A stretch of DNA of 64,000 bases from Paenibacillus sp. R14(2021) (lineage in GTDB: Bacteria > Bacillota > Bacilli > Paenibacillales > Paenibacillaceae): positions 2,701,501-2,765,500 of the forward strand of contig NZ_CP080269.1 of NCBI RefSeq assembly GCF_019431355.1, read 5' to 3'. The notes under the pieces were generated by a model, which did no database searches, was not told where the DNA came from, and saw nothing but the letters and a program-made list of their open reading frames with translations. A program made the position numbers and the translations under genes. Position 1 is the stretch's first letter. Each line of letters opens with the position of its first letter. Of this stretch, positions 8,632 through 17,765 are shown piece after piece.

Positions 8632-11600
8632 TTATTCGTTAATTAATTTTGCGCTTTTGAGCAAGTTACTCAGTACGATAGCGACGGCTTCACGCGTGGT
8701 AGGCTGCTTAGGTTGGAAGTAGCTGCTTCCGTTTAGTTGAACCCCCTGCATGAATCCTGCTTCGGTAACCATCTCGATGCTCTCTTTCGCGTAGCTGCTG
8801 AATTGTTCCGCATCCTTAAACGATGGATGAGCTCCAACCGGCTGGGAGAGGCCTAACAGGTTCATTGCCTTTGCAAGAATCACGGTCAAATCTTGACGGC
8901 TGATTGCAGCATTCGGATTGAATTTCCCCCCGGAGCCGGAAACAAGACCGGCTTTGTATGCTGCAGCTACGTCTTGAGCATACCATGCATCGCTGTTCAC
9001 ATCGCTGAACTGCACAGGTGTTGTCGTTTTCTGTAATCCGAGTGAACGAACGAGCATGGAAGTGAACTCGGCACGCGTTACGTTCTTCTTCGGCGCATAG
9101 GCCGCCACGGAAGTGCCGCTTAGAATGAATTTATCGGCAAGAAACTGAATCTGGGTCTTCGCCCACGATTTATCGATATCCTCGAATGCAGCAGTTCGAA
9201 TGACCGCAGCGTAAGTCGAGAAGCCTGGACGACTTACGGTAACGATCGTTTGTCCTTTGGAAGTTCGAGTAAACAACGCAGGCACCGCGTAAACGTTATT
9301 TCCTTCGATGTACAAGGCACCGGTATGACCAGCGTCTACGCTTTGTTCAACCAGGAATGACCGTTTGAACGCCTGGTTTTCTTCTAAAGGAAGCGGAGTC
9401 TCAGTGCCATGATCAACGGTTACTGCCTCGAAGGCATAAGGCGTGCCGATGACTTTGGACTTCTCATACTTCCGTTCGAACTTGGACACGCTTGGTGCGT
9501 CCTTGGCAATACGGACCCTATAATCGGAGCCATTGGGCACATTAGCGAGCGCTGAAATCGGCGTTGCAATGGTTGCGTGGTTCCATGTAAACACAAGAGA
9601 GCTATTCTTCGGCGCGTGCCGCAGCTGACTCACTTGTGAGCTTGTAAGCTGAAGCTCCGCTTCATCCAGCTCCTCCGAGGAAACGTTCACAAGGAAGGAA
9701 ACCGGTGTATCCTTGGCCGCTGCCACTGCTTCTTGCACATCGTCGTCCTTCACGTTTACGCCCAATTGCGTTCCTTTCGGTTCGGTTGCAGCAGGCAATT
9801 CAAACGTAGTTTGCCCATTCGGAACAACCGAGTCGATGAGTTCTTGATTACCAGCCGGCGCTGCCGGTACTGGGTCTGAACCACCGCCAAATACAGGACC
9901 GCCGCCAGAGCCAGGCGTCGGTTCGGGCTCGTTGCCGTCTGGCGCCGGTCCGGGCTTGACGTAGAACGATTTCCAAGCAACAGCGCTATCCTTGATCGCC
10001 AAGGTAGCATCGTCTAAATCTACGCCAACGAGCATGAAAGAATAGAGTCCTTCCGATAAGTCTTCCGTATAATAATTGGAATCTACATCGTAAGCATAGC
10101 CATAACTGGTATCGATATCCGATACCGTTAATTTACCGCTAGGGAGCGGATTGTAATTATTCTTCTTTTCATCAAAATCCATGGTTATATTGTATACGCC
10201 TAAGCCTTCGCCAGCCAAATTATAAACCAAAAGTTCGATCAAATCGAATTTATTCGACCTGACATCTACTGATAGATCGATGGTCGAATCGGAATAAAGA
10301 TAAGGACTGGATAAGGTTACATTCTGGAATCCCAGCTCGTTATCATCCGAATTCTCCCCAATGTGAATAACAAACGGCAAATGCAAAGCCGGTAACGAAG
10401 GGTCTCCCGCGCTTTCGAGCAAAATATGACCTTCATATACCCCTTCCGCAACGCCAATCTCGTCGCTGGCTTCGGCCTTACCTGACAAGGTGAAGGCGTG
10501 TTTACTGTGCGGAGCAACCGTAATCAAGCTTCCGCTGCCAACATCCAGACCGCCGAGCTCCATATGAATATCATTCACGTCCGGAGTAGGCGTCGGTCCG
10601 CTCGGGTCGGACGTCACTTGCGGATGCATCACGACGGACGCGGCGTATACGACTTCATTATTGGACAAGTTCTTAACCTGCAAAGGCTTCGTTACAGGCA
10701 TGTCCGATGCAGGGTCGATCATCCCGAAGCTTACGCTGCTCGCTTCGCTATCGATCGTGATCGGGTCTAATTTCAAATCATAGATGGTAATGGGATCGAC
10801 AGCTTGCACCACCGCCGGGGTTTCCATCGCTTTGGCGATATTCACCCGCCCGGCACCTTGTGAATACACATCGTATTGAATGCCGTTGATCGTTTTATCC
10901 GTACCGAGAATTTCCGCGGTATTCGCCAGAGCGGCACGAATATCGGTAGGGGACCAGTCTTCTACGCCGTCTAGCATATCCTGCTGCTTCAAGAGGGCAG
11001 CCAGGCCTGCCACGTGCGGCGTGGCCATACTGGTACCGCTCTCGCGGCCATATGCTTCTGCGTAGCTTTTGCTAGGATCGTCCTTCCCATAAGCGGGCAG
11101 GGTAGAGTAAATGTTAACGCCGGGTGCGGTAACGTCGGGCTTGATGCCGTAATTCCCATCCGAATTCGGTCCGCGGGAACTGAAATCCGCCACGGTATCG
11201 CCAGGCACATCGACTCTCGTAAACGTTTGTTCTGCTGGTTGATTCGGATCGCCAAATGTAATTTGGAATGGCGCTCCTGGATGCTCTACTACTTTTCTTG
11301 CGATGGCGCGTCCTTGTTTCCCTTCCCAATCGAAGGTGGGCAGATAGCGCAAGCTATCTCCAAGCGACGCGTTCGGTCCGATCGGACCGTTTCTATCTGT
11401 CATCTCATCCTGAAGATCGGGAACGGGTTGCATCGACTCGTCCAGCTTGTAATTACCATTGAAAATAATAGCAGCCGCCGCACCATGCAGGGTAGCTGTT
11501 TTGATTTTCTCCTCGAACGTAATGTCTCCGCGGGAAATATAGGCGATCTTGCCCGTTACGTCAATCGGGTTGAAGCTCGAGTCGAGGTAATCGCTTTCTC

Positions 11601-12942
11601 TGCCCAGCCCGACATAGACGGCATCGATCGTTCGGGAACCAAGCATGGTTTCAAAATCCTCTTCGCCTTTCTTCCAGGTCCCCATAATCGGCATGGAAGT
11701 GAAGGCTTCGCCGGCAACCGTGCTTGTCACCGACGCGGTCGTGTAATACGCACTAGGGCTGGTGGCGGCAGCAACAGAAATGCCAAGCTGCGCAGAAGCT
11801 GGCGATCCCATCGAATAATAATAGTGGCCCGCAGCACCAGCGTTGCCGCTAGCAACGACGGCGATGACTCCAGCCAACACCGCATTGTTGACCGCGATTG
11901 AGTCCGGAGAGTCCGGGTCCTTCTCGGCATCGCTGCCGAGCGACAAGTTGATGACATCCATGCCGTCTTTGACCGCATGCTCAATGCCATCAATGACTTG
12001 AGCGGAGGAGCCTGTAGCGCCCGACTCTCCCCCGAGCACTTTATACAGATAGAGACTGGCTTCGTATGCAACCCCTTTTTGAACCATATCCGCGGCGGAT
12101 GCATTGGCGAATCGGCCGGCAATGGTTCCGGATACGTGGGTTCCGTGAACCGAACCGCCGTACTCGTAAGCCGGGTTAGGTAAGTCCTCATAGGGATCAG
12201 GATCCTGATTGAACGAGTCGTAACCGATATGCGCCGGATCGATCGCATCCTTGAGATCGGGATGCACGTAATCGCCGCCGGTATCGATGACGCCTACTTT
12301 GACACCTTTGCCGGTCAAGCCTTTATCCCATGCGATATCGGCCCCGATTTGCTTCAAAGGGTTACTATCGTATTTGGGATTGTCGACTCCGAGAGCGCTG
12401 CCCTCTTCCGGAATCGAGTAATAGGTTAAGTTCGTATGAATCGAGACAACGCCCGGAAGCTTGGCCATCAGCGGAATTTGATTGGCGGGAACAGTGACTT
12501 CCATGCCATTGAGGACCGTTTCGTACCGGTAGTTGACTTTAAGGTCGATCCCCTGCTGACCGACACTGCTGATGAAATCAGCTTGCTCGGTCTGAACTTG
12601 TTGTTCGAGAGCTTCGACCCCCATCGTACGAAGCCCCATTTGAGCCGCATATTTGCCGATCGCTCCCGGCTGTGAGCTCAATTGAACGATGACGTTTATT
12701 TTTTCGGAAGAGGATGTATTAATGTCCTTGGCGATAATCGGTTGCTTGATTGCCGAAGCCGCGTCAGATTGCTGTTTTAATTTCTCTTGAACGATGGCAT
12801 CCAGCTTGGAAATATCCATCGGAATACGGGGCTTCACTTCAGCTTCAGGACCGTCAGCGAAAACGCTTTGGCCCCATACGCCGCTCAATAGAACGGCAGC
12901 GGTGAGGAGGGAGGTTATCTTATGGAATCGTAAGAAGTTCAA
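8632..12942 (-). CDS. S8 (subtilisin-like) serine protease with PA insert and C-terminal SLH domains
   Basis: 1436-residue secreted protein with a TTG start at 12942 and GAGGAAACG upstream. Order: signal peptide (1 to about 29, ending SVFADG), inhibitor I9-like propeptide (about 80-175), and an S8 domain with the full triad Asp220 (VIDTGGDY), His266 (VHGTHVSG) and Ser638 (SGTSMATPHVAG) plus oxyanion Asn367 (ASGNAG). A PA domain is inserted at about 400-560. Fn3-like/beta regions and a Gly/Pro-rich linker (about 1015) follow, and three SLH repeats occupy about 1245-1436 (FEDIDKSWAKTQIQFLADKF, FSDVNSDAWYAQDVAAAYKAG, FKDAEQFSSYAKESIEMV). It should be active and held on secondary cell-wall polymer. 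It follows the catalytically dead relative by 62 bp, so the pair is probably one operon. Confidence 0.93.
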   Translation of the reverse strand: MNFLRFHKITSLLTAAVLLSGVWGQSVFADGPEAEVKPRIPMDISKLDAIVQEKLKQQSDAASAIKQPIIAKDINTSSSEKINVIVQLSSQPGAIGKYAAQMGLRTMGVEALEQQVQTEQADFISSVGQQGIDLKVNYRYETVLNGMEVTVPANQIPLMAKLPGVVSIHTNLTYYSIPEEGSALGVDNPKYDSNPLKQIGADIAWDKGLTGKGVKVGVIDTGGDYVHPDLKDAIDPAHIGYDSFNQDPDPYEDLPNPAYEYGGSVHGTHVSGTIAGRFANASAADMVQKGVAYEASLYLYKVLGGESGATGSSAQVIDGIEHAVKDGMDVINLSLGSDAEKDPDSPDSIAVNNAVLAGVIAVVASGNAGAAGHYYYSMGSPASAQLGISVAAATSPSAYYTTASVTSTVAGEAFTSMPIMGTWKKGEEDFETMLGSRTIDAVYVGLGRESDYLDSSFNPIDVTGKIAYISRGDITFEEKIKTATLHGAAAAIIFNGNYKLDESMQPVPDLQDEMTDRNGPIGPNASLGDSLRYLPTFDWEGKQGRAIARKVVEHPGAPFQITFGDPNQPAEQTFTRVDVPGDTVADFSSRGPNSDGNYGIKPDVTAPGVNIYSTLPAYGKDDPSKSYAEAYGRESGTSMATPHVAGLAALLKQQDMLDGVEDWSPTDIRAALANTAEILGTDKTINGIQYDVYSQGAGRVNIAKAMETPAVVQAVDPITIYDLKLDPITIDSEASSVSFGMIDPASDMPVTKPLQVKNLSNNEVVYAASVVMHPQVTSDPSGPTPTPDVNDIHMELGGLDVGSGSLITVAPHSKHAFTLSGKAEASDEIGVAEGVYEGHILLESAGDPSLPALHLPFVIHIGENSDDNELGFQNVTLSSPYLYSDSTIDLSVDVRSNKFDLIELLVYNLAGEGLGVYNITMDFDEKKNNYNPLPSGKLTVSDIDTSYGYAYDVDSNYYTEDLSEGLYSFMLVGVDLDDATLAIKDSAVAWKSFYVKPGPAPDGNEPEPTPGSGGGPVFGGGSDPVPAAPAGNQELIDSVVPNGQTTFELPAATEPKGTQLGVNVKDDDVQEAVAAAKDTPVSFLVNVSSEELDEAELQLTSSQVSQLRHAPKNSSLVFTWNHATIATPISALANVPNGSDYRVRIAKDAPSVSKFERKYEKSKVIGTPYAFEAVTVDHGTETPLPLEENQAFKRSFLVEQSVDAGHTGALYIEGNNVYAVPALFTRTSKGQTIVTVSRPGFSTYAAVIRTAAFEDIDKSWAKTQIQFLADKFILSGTSVAAYAPKKNVTRAEFTSMLVRSLGLQKTTTPVQFSDVNSDAWYAQDVAAAYKAGLVSGSGGKFNPNAAISRQDLTVILAKAMNLLGLSQPVGAHPSFKDAEQFSSYAKESIEMVTEAGFMQGVQLNGSSYFQPKQPTTREAVAIVLSNLLKSAKLINE

Positions 12943-13004
12943 ATTCGTTTCCTCATTTCTAACAGGTTAGTGGCGTGAAGCAGTAAAGCAGTAAATCAGT
13001 AAGA

Positions 13005-16000
13005 TCAGTTCACGATATTTAGAGCATCGATCGTAACCAGCGTTCCTGTCGATTGATTGTTCCTTTCACCCGTGTTCACTACTTTAATCGTGTGCTTGCC
13101 GTTGACGAGAACTGCGGAGGAGAACACCGGTACATGGTATTTGGTCGCCGGACTATATATATCGACTGTAGTGACGAGCTTGTTGTCGATATAAATACTC
13201 GCCTTGCCGCGGTTTTTCCCCGTGTTGGCGTATAGGGTCACTTCCGTGCCCGTGAACGGATATTCTACGGAGCTGTTTGCTTTATCGCTCGATATCTGTT
13301 GGTTCCGTGTATAGTTTTTGCTGTAGCTGGTCATCCATGGTCCGACCATGGAAGCATTCCCAGCCGTAGAGAAGATCAAATTCGAGACGATAAAAGCATC
13401 GACGTTGATCGCCGTCATTCCGTCCTTCTTGACAGAAGGATCAGGCTTGCCGGTCCAAACAATCTTGATCGTATGATGACCATTGTTCATCGCGTAATGG
13501 AAGATGGTTTGCTGTTCTTTAGGCGTTGCGCTGTAGAGCGATCCCGTGGCAACCTTCACGCCGTCGATATACACATCGGCTATTCCTTGCTTGTTATTTA
13601 ATGTTCCAATCCACCGGATGTCGTTGCCATTGAAGCCGAATTCTACGCTGCCGGCTGCGTCAAGCTGCTTGGACGAGCCACCCGAATAGGACGATCCGGA
13701 AAGCGATTGCCAAGGACCGCTGTACGTCAAGGCTTCATGATTATCCTGGAAAAGACCGTTCTGGTTGCCTGATTTTACGATCAACGTGTAGCTGCCGGCA
13801 CCTGAGAAGGCACTCACGTTCATATAATAAGTTCCCGTCTCGAGCGCGGTATAGGTAATCGATTCGCTCGATGTTCCTTCGTTTTCTGAAGAAGCCACCA
13901 TGCCGAGCTTGCTAGTGACCGTAGCAGCAGATGAATCATATAAATATAGATCGAAGTCGGTGTTCGCGTCGCCTTTCAAGGACAGAGTGAATTTCTCTCC
14001 AGCCCCCATCTCGATGGCGTATACATCTTCCGGCTCGGTAGAAGCGTCGATCCGGTTGGTCACGGAAGAATCGCGAAGCGGAACACCTGGAATATCATGA
14101 GCATACAAGGCCCGAAACGCATTAACCATACTGCCGCTGACCGTCTTAATCGTAAGCGAACTGAGTTTCATTCCGCTGTTATTCATGCGTGTCTTCACAT
14201 CCGCGGCGCTCATTGTGGGGAACTGGCTTAAAATAAGAGCTGCCGTTCCGGATGTAATGGCGGCGGCTTGGGTTGTACCGGATTGTAACCAGTAGTAACT
14301 TTGAACCGTTTCAAGGTTGATTTGGGCAATATTCGGATCTTCGCTAATAATGGTGTCCGTCATGATGCCTATATCCTTCACATAGTAGGATTTTTGACTA
14401 TAGATACTATGAGGGGCGCCGGTAATGAGACCTTTTTCGCCATACCTTCCTTCACCCATGAATACGATATGCAGCATGTCCAGTACGAAGTAAGAGTCCA
14501 TAATCGAGTCAATCGCATCTTGGCCGGATAATAAGAGATGCCCACCGCCATTCAAGAATTTCGTTAATGCCAGTTGATCGGCGTCTGTAAGGAGATTGTC
14601 AGCTAGGCCATCAGCAATTGCCGTGGACCAAATCACGATATCGTAATCCTTCAGCGTAGTAAACGACGGACCGTCTACTTTGCCATCCGGTACTTCAATA
14701 ATATCGAAGTTGGTAAATCCAGCCTTGTTAAGCAAGCCCTTATACATTTCATTTTCGATAAAAATTCCGCCATCATTGGGGTTCTTCTCGTCTTGGACGA
14801 ACAGTACCCTCGTCTGGTCCGCGGGGCCGAAGCCGTCATTCAAGTAATTCATGGCTTGGTTAAACATGTCTTGACGCTGGTTAGGGTCATAGCCTTCTCC
14901 AACGGGAACTTCCTCGAATCCGATACCGTTGTAGATGGCTTTATAGGCTTTTTTCGTTGGATCGTTAGGATCCGCAGCTTTACTAATCTGCGCCCCATAA
15001 CCGATGTTATAATCTGGGGCGGTGGCTAAGACCGTTACTCCCGGAGCCGCTATGTCAACGCTTGACTTGCCGTAACCGGAGGTTTTCTTTAGATTGCCGT
15101 TGTTATCGATCGCGGTAACCGTGAGCACATTATCCAAATGGAATCCACCCGGATATAGTTTGATTTCATCCCTGTTTTGCGCGACATCATTATCGCCTGA
15201 AGGGCTGACGAAGAGCAACGAGGAGGATTTTATGGCTTGGTACAGCTCCTCGCTATACACGCGAAGGCCCCAATCGAAGTTTGCGATAGAAGCGCCATTC
15301 GTTTCGGCATACGCGATCGCATCCACGATATCGGATACGTATCCGCCACCATTTGCAAGAAACTTGAGTGGCATAATCGTGACTATCGGGGCCACGCCTG
15401 CCATCCCGCCCTGATTAAATTCCGCGGCGATAGTGCCGGCGGCGAAAGTTCCGAAGTAATCGTTGAAGTGATCCCGCTCATCGAAGACCGTATTGTCTTT
15501 ATGGAAGAAATCCCAGCCATTCACATCATCTATGAGTCCATTGCCATCATTATCTTTGCGGTCAAAGGGAATCTCGCCCGGATTTTGCCAAATTTTAAAT
15601 CGAATATCCGGTACATCGATTTTGACGCCAGTACCGATCTGAGCAACGATAACTTCCTTCCGGCCTTTCGTGATTGCCCAGGCTTCGGGCGCATCAATAT
15701 CGATATCCGGCGTTCCTCCCTCGTAATAGCCGTGGTGAAGTTCTTGGCCGGTATTATTTAAGGCCCATTGTTCTGAAAACTCTTCATCGTATTTAGGAAT
15801 TACAGGAGCAGGAGCCTCCGGATATTCGTTTTTTTGTGAAGCTTTGCCCGTATTGGATCGAACCGGAATTTGCGTTGCCGGCTGGGCCAAGGAAACTTGA
15901 TAATCAGGCTCTGCGTACTGTACGTTGGGATCCTTCTTCAACTCTTGAATGAGTGGAAGAATAGCCGTTCCCTTATTTACTTTCAACAGGCTGGATTCCG

Positions 16001-16355
16001 TGCCGGGAAGCAGCCGAAGACTCTCTACCTTCCCCGCAATGCTGCGCGACAACGACGATACGCTTTTGACGCTCGTTTTGAATTTGACGATGACACGATC
16101 TTGGGAGAATTTGACGTCCTCCGCTTGGTTTGCGACTGAAGGGGATGCGCCTGACGACTCCTGCGGTTTGGCGACTTGCACGATGCCTTCATTCATTGGA
16201 CTCTCTGGCCGCTTGCTCTTTCTAAGCTTATCTTGATGCGAGTAGGCGTCTTCTGTTTTCGCGGTATTGCCGGCGATTACGGGTGTGACCGGAACAAGCG
16301 CAAGCGAAAGCGCGAGCGCAATGGATACGAATGATTTTCTAGGTGAACTTGGCAA
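13005..16355 (-). CDS. Catalytically dead S8-family protein (pseudosubtilisin) with PPC and two carbohydrate-binding-like repeats
   Basis: 1116-residue secreted protein, TTG start at 16355 behind AGAGGAAGTG. Order: signal peptide (about 1-29); fervidolysin-type propeptide (about 85-155, DRVIVKFK...NVQYAEPDYQ); S8 fold from about 190. All catalytic positions are changed: Asp becomes Gly241 (AQIGTGV), His becomes Phe301 (YFGTFAAGTIAA for GHGTHVAGTIAA), the oxyanion Asn becomes Asp388 (SPSGDND), and Ser becomes Thr695 (SGTTQAAAITSG for SGTSMATPHVAG). A Rossmann/GATase-like insert fills about 495-675 (RVLFVQDEKN..., YDIVIWSTA, GGHLLLSGQD). A PPC domain (about 750-845) and two beta-sandwich repeats (about 850-980 and 985-1116) finish the protein. 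A binding or scaffolding role beside the active protease is inferred. Confidence 0.88.
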   Translation of the reverse strand: MPSSPRKSFVSIALALSLALVPVTPVIAGNTAKTEDAYSHQDKLRKSKRPESPMNEGIVQVAKPQESSGASPSVANQAEDVKFSQDRVIVKFKTSVKSVSSLSRSIAGKVESLRLLPGTESSLLKVNKGTAILPLIQELKKDPNVQYAEPDYQVSLAQPATQIPVRSNTGKASQKNEYPEAPAPVIPKYDEEFSEQWALNNTGQELHHGYYEGGTPDIDIDAPEAWAITKGRKEVIVAQIGTGVKIDVPDIRFKIWQNPGEIPFDRKDNDGNGLIDDVNGWDFFHKDNTVFDERDHFNDYFGTFAAGTIAAEFNQGGMAGVAPIVTIMPLKFLANGGGYVSDIVDAIAYAETNGASIANFDWGLRVYSEELYQAIKSSSLLFVSPSGDNDVAQNRDEIKLYPGGFHLDNVLTVTAIDNNGNLKKTSGYGKSSVDIAAPGVTVLATAPDYNIGYGAQISKAADPNDPTKKAYKAIYNGIGFEEVPVGEGYDPNQRQDMFNQAMNYLNDGFGPADQTRVLFVQDEKNPNDGGIFIENEMYKGLLNKAGFTNFDIIEVPDGKVDGPSFTTLKDYDIVIWSTAIADGLADNLLTDADQLALTKFLNGGGHLLLSGQDAIDSIMDSYFVLDMLHIVFMGEGRYGEKGLITGAPHSIYSQKSYYVKDIGIMTDTIISEDPNIAQINLETVQSYYWLQSGTTQAAAITSGTAALILSQFPTMSAADVKTRMNNSGMKLSSLTIKTVSGSMVNAFRALYAHDIPGVPLRDSSVTNRIDASTEPEDVYAIEMGAGEKFTLSLKGDANTDFDLYLYDSSAATVTSKLGMVASSENEGTSSESITYTALETGTYYMNVSAFSGAGSYTLIVKSGNQNGLFQDNHEALTYSGPWQSLSGSSYSGGSSKQLDAAGSVEFGFNGNDIRWIGTLNNKQGIADVYIDGVKVATGSLYSATPKEQQTIFHYAMNNGHHTIKIVWTGKPDPSVKKDGMTAINVDAFIVSNLIFSTAGNASMVGPWMTSYSKNYTRNQQISSDKANSSVEYPFTGTEVTLYANTGKNRGKASIYIDNKLVTTVDIYSPATKYHVPVFSSAVLVNGKHTIKVVNTGERNNQSTGTLVTIDALNIVN

Positions 16356-16925
16356 TTTGTCACTTCCTCTACTAATTTTGAGTTTTTGTTATAAATGCCC
16401 GCTCTTCTCTCCGTGAATCGCCTCCTAATTGATTCAACAAACGCTAATTGATGATAGATTAACTAACATTAAATAGTGAAATCGCAAAAAAAGTGAGAAT
16501 CCGATGACGATGTCCTGCTGCTCCAATGTAGGGGACACACGGTAATACGAGGATCAAAGATTTAGAAGAATGATAGATAAATCAACTAGTATTTACTCTT
16601 TCTTTACTATTGTTTAATTATGTACCGAAGGCAGAATCATTTAAAGTAGGCACATTTTTCATCCATAGGTTCCAGGAAGAAACTTACAATCCTTTAAATC
16701 AAAGAAAACGCAGTTTCTTGCCCTTTACGGCAAGAAAAAGATAACATCATGCGTTAATTTTTATAACATAAATAAAAATAAGATTTATCTTATCTCATTT
16801 CTATTACTCTCAAGAAAAAAACCTGAAGCCTCCTAATCGCAGCACAAAATGAGCATTTCAGTCTGAGTTTGGACTGCATCGCCCCTCGAACTACGGCCAT
16901 CTTCTCTTTTGGTTCATTTCTCCCT
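16356..16925. other. AT-rich intergenic region with one hairpin
   Basis: No gene is seen between the start of the S8 operon and the nitroreductase promoter. The region is AT-rich with many short A and T runs. It contains a perfect 9-bp inverted repeat, TTTCTTGCC / GGCAAGAAA with a 6-base loop (16714-16737), with no T tract on either strand. I could not fix the promoter of the protease operon. Confidence 0.5.
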
Positions 16926-16978
16926 TTGACAAGCGGACCGCAGTCCGATTATAGTTATACATAAATGGACCACGGTCC
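16926..16978 (+). promoter_or_regulatory. Promoter with two GGACC/GGTCC palindromic operators (site 2 of 3)
   Basis: TTGACA (16926-16931), 18-bp spacer containing GGACCGCAGTCC (16935-16946), TATAGT (16950-16955), then GGACCACGGTCC (16967-16978). The two palindromes start 32 bp apart, about three helical turns, so a regulator could bind both on one DNA face. It serves the nitroreductase-OYE operon. Confidence 0.85.
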
Positions 16979-17077
16979 ACTCGAGACATTCGAGGTGTTC
17001 TTTCTCGGGACATTGCCCTATACATCAAGTCAAATGACTACTTTTCACTTTACTCATCCTACATTTTGGAGGCATTT

Positions 17078-17743
17078 ATGATGAATAACACTGCAAAAAA
17101 AACAGAATTGTTAGAAGCGTTTTATTTCCGGCACGCTGCCAAAGCATTTGACCCTGCCAAAAAGATCTCTGACGAGGATTTTCAATTCATTCTCGAGGCA
17201 GCGCGTCTTTCACCTAGTTCCGGCGGGAACGAGCCCTGGAGGTTTCTGATCGTACAAAGCCCGGAATTCAGAAGGGAACTTGCGCCTTATGTATATGGAG
17301 CAATGAAGCAGCTTCCTACTTCGAGTCATTTCGTCATCATTTTGACCAGAAAAGGACTGAATTATGATGCCCCGTATATTTTGGAACAACAAACCAAAAT
17401 CAAAGGAATGCCGCTTGAAACTTACAAAAGCATGAGACCGGCTTACGAACAATTTTATAATGACCTTCACTTGGATTCCGATCGAGCGCTGCTGGATTGG
17501 TCATCGAAACAAACCTACCTGGCCATGGGCAACATGATGACGGCAGCCGCTTATATAGGCGTTGATTCATGTCCTATCGAAGGCTTTGCAATGGACGCCG
17601 TAAATGATTTGCTTCAGAAAAAAGGGCTCCTTGGAGACGACGAATTCAGCTTAAGCGTCATGGCAGCATTCGGTTATCGTGCCCAACAACCCGCTCGTAC
17701 TAAAACAAGACGCCCCATGGAAGATATCGTTCAATTTGTATAA
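17078..17743 (+). CDS. Nitroreductase family NAD(P)H-dependent oxidoreductase
   Basis: 221-residue FMN-dependent nitroreductase-fold protein, starting at ATG 17078 (or 17081), five to eight bases after TTGGAGG. Features include FYFRHAAKAFDPAKKISDEDFQFILEAARLSPSSGGNEPWRFL, the family's N-terminal FMN-binding block, and the C-terminal GYRAQQPARTKTRR phosphate-contact region. Such enzymes reduce nitro groups, quinones or flavins using two electrons. It is 22 bp ahead of an OYE-like gene and follows the twin-palindrome promoter, so the operon looks like a xenobiotic or electrophile-reducing unit. Confidence 0.9.
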   Translation: MMNNTAKKTELLEAFYFRHAAKAFDPAKKISDEDFQFILEAARLSPSSGGNEPWRFLIVQSPEFRRELAPYVYGAMKQLPTSSHFVIILTRKGLNYDAPYILEQQTKIKGMPLETYKSMRPAYEQFYNDLHLDSDRALLDWSSKQTYLAMGNMMTAAAYIGVDSCPIEGFAMDAVNDLLQKKGLLGDDEFSLSVMAAFGYRAQQPARTKTRRPMEDIVQFV

Positions 17744-17765
17744 TCCATCGGAAGGTGAGGAACTT

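Noticed and set aside
11014-11901. 295-codon plus-strand frame opposite the SLH protease
   Set aside because: Antisense to the catalytic domain of a complete S8 protease; no ribosome binding site or domain.
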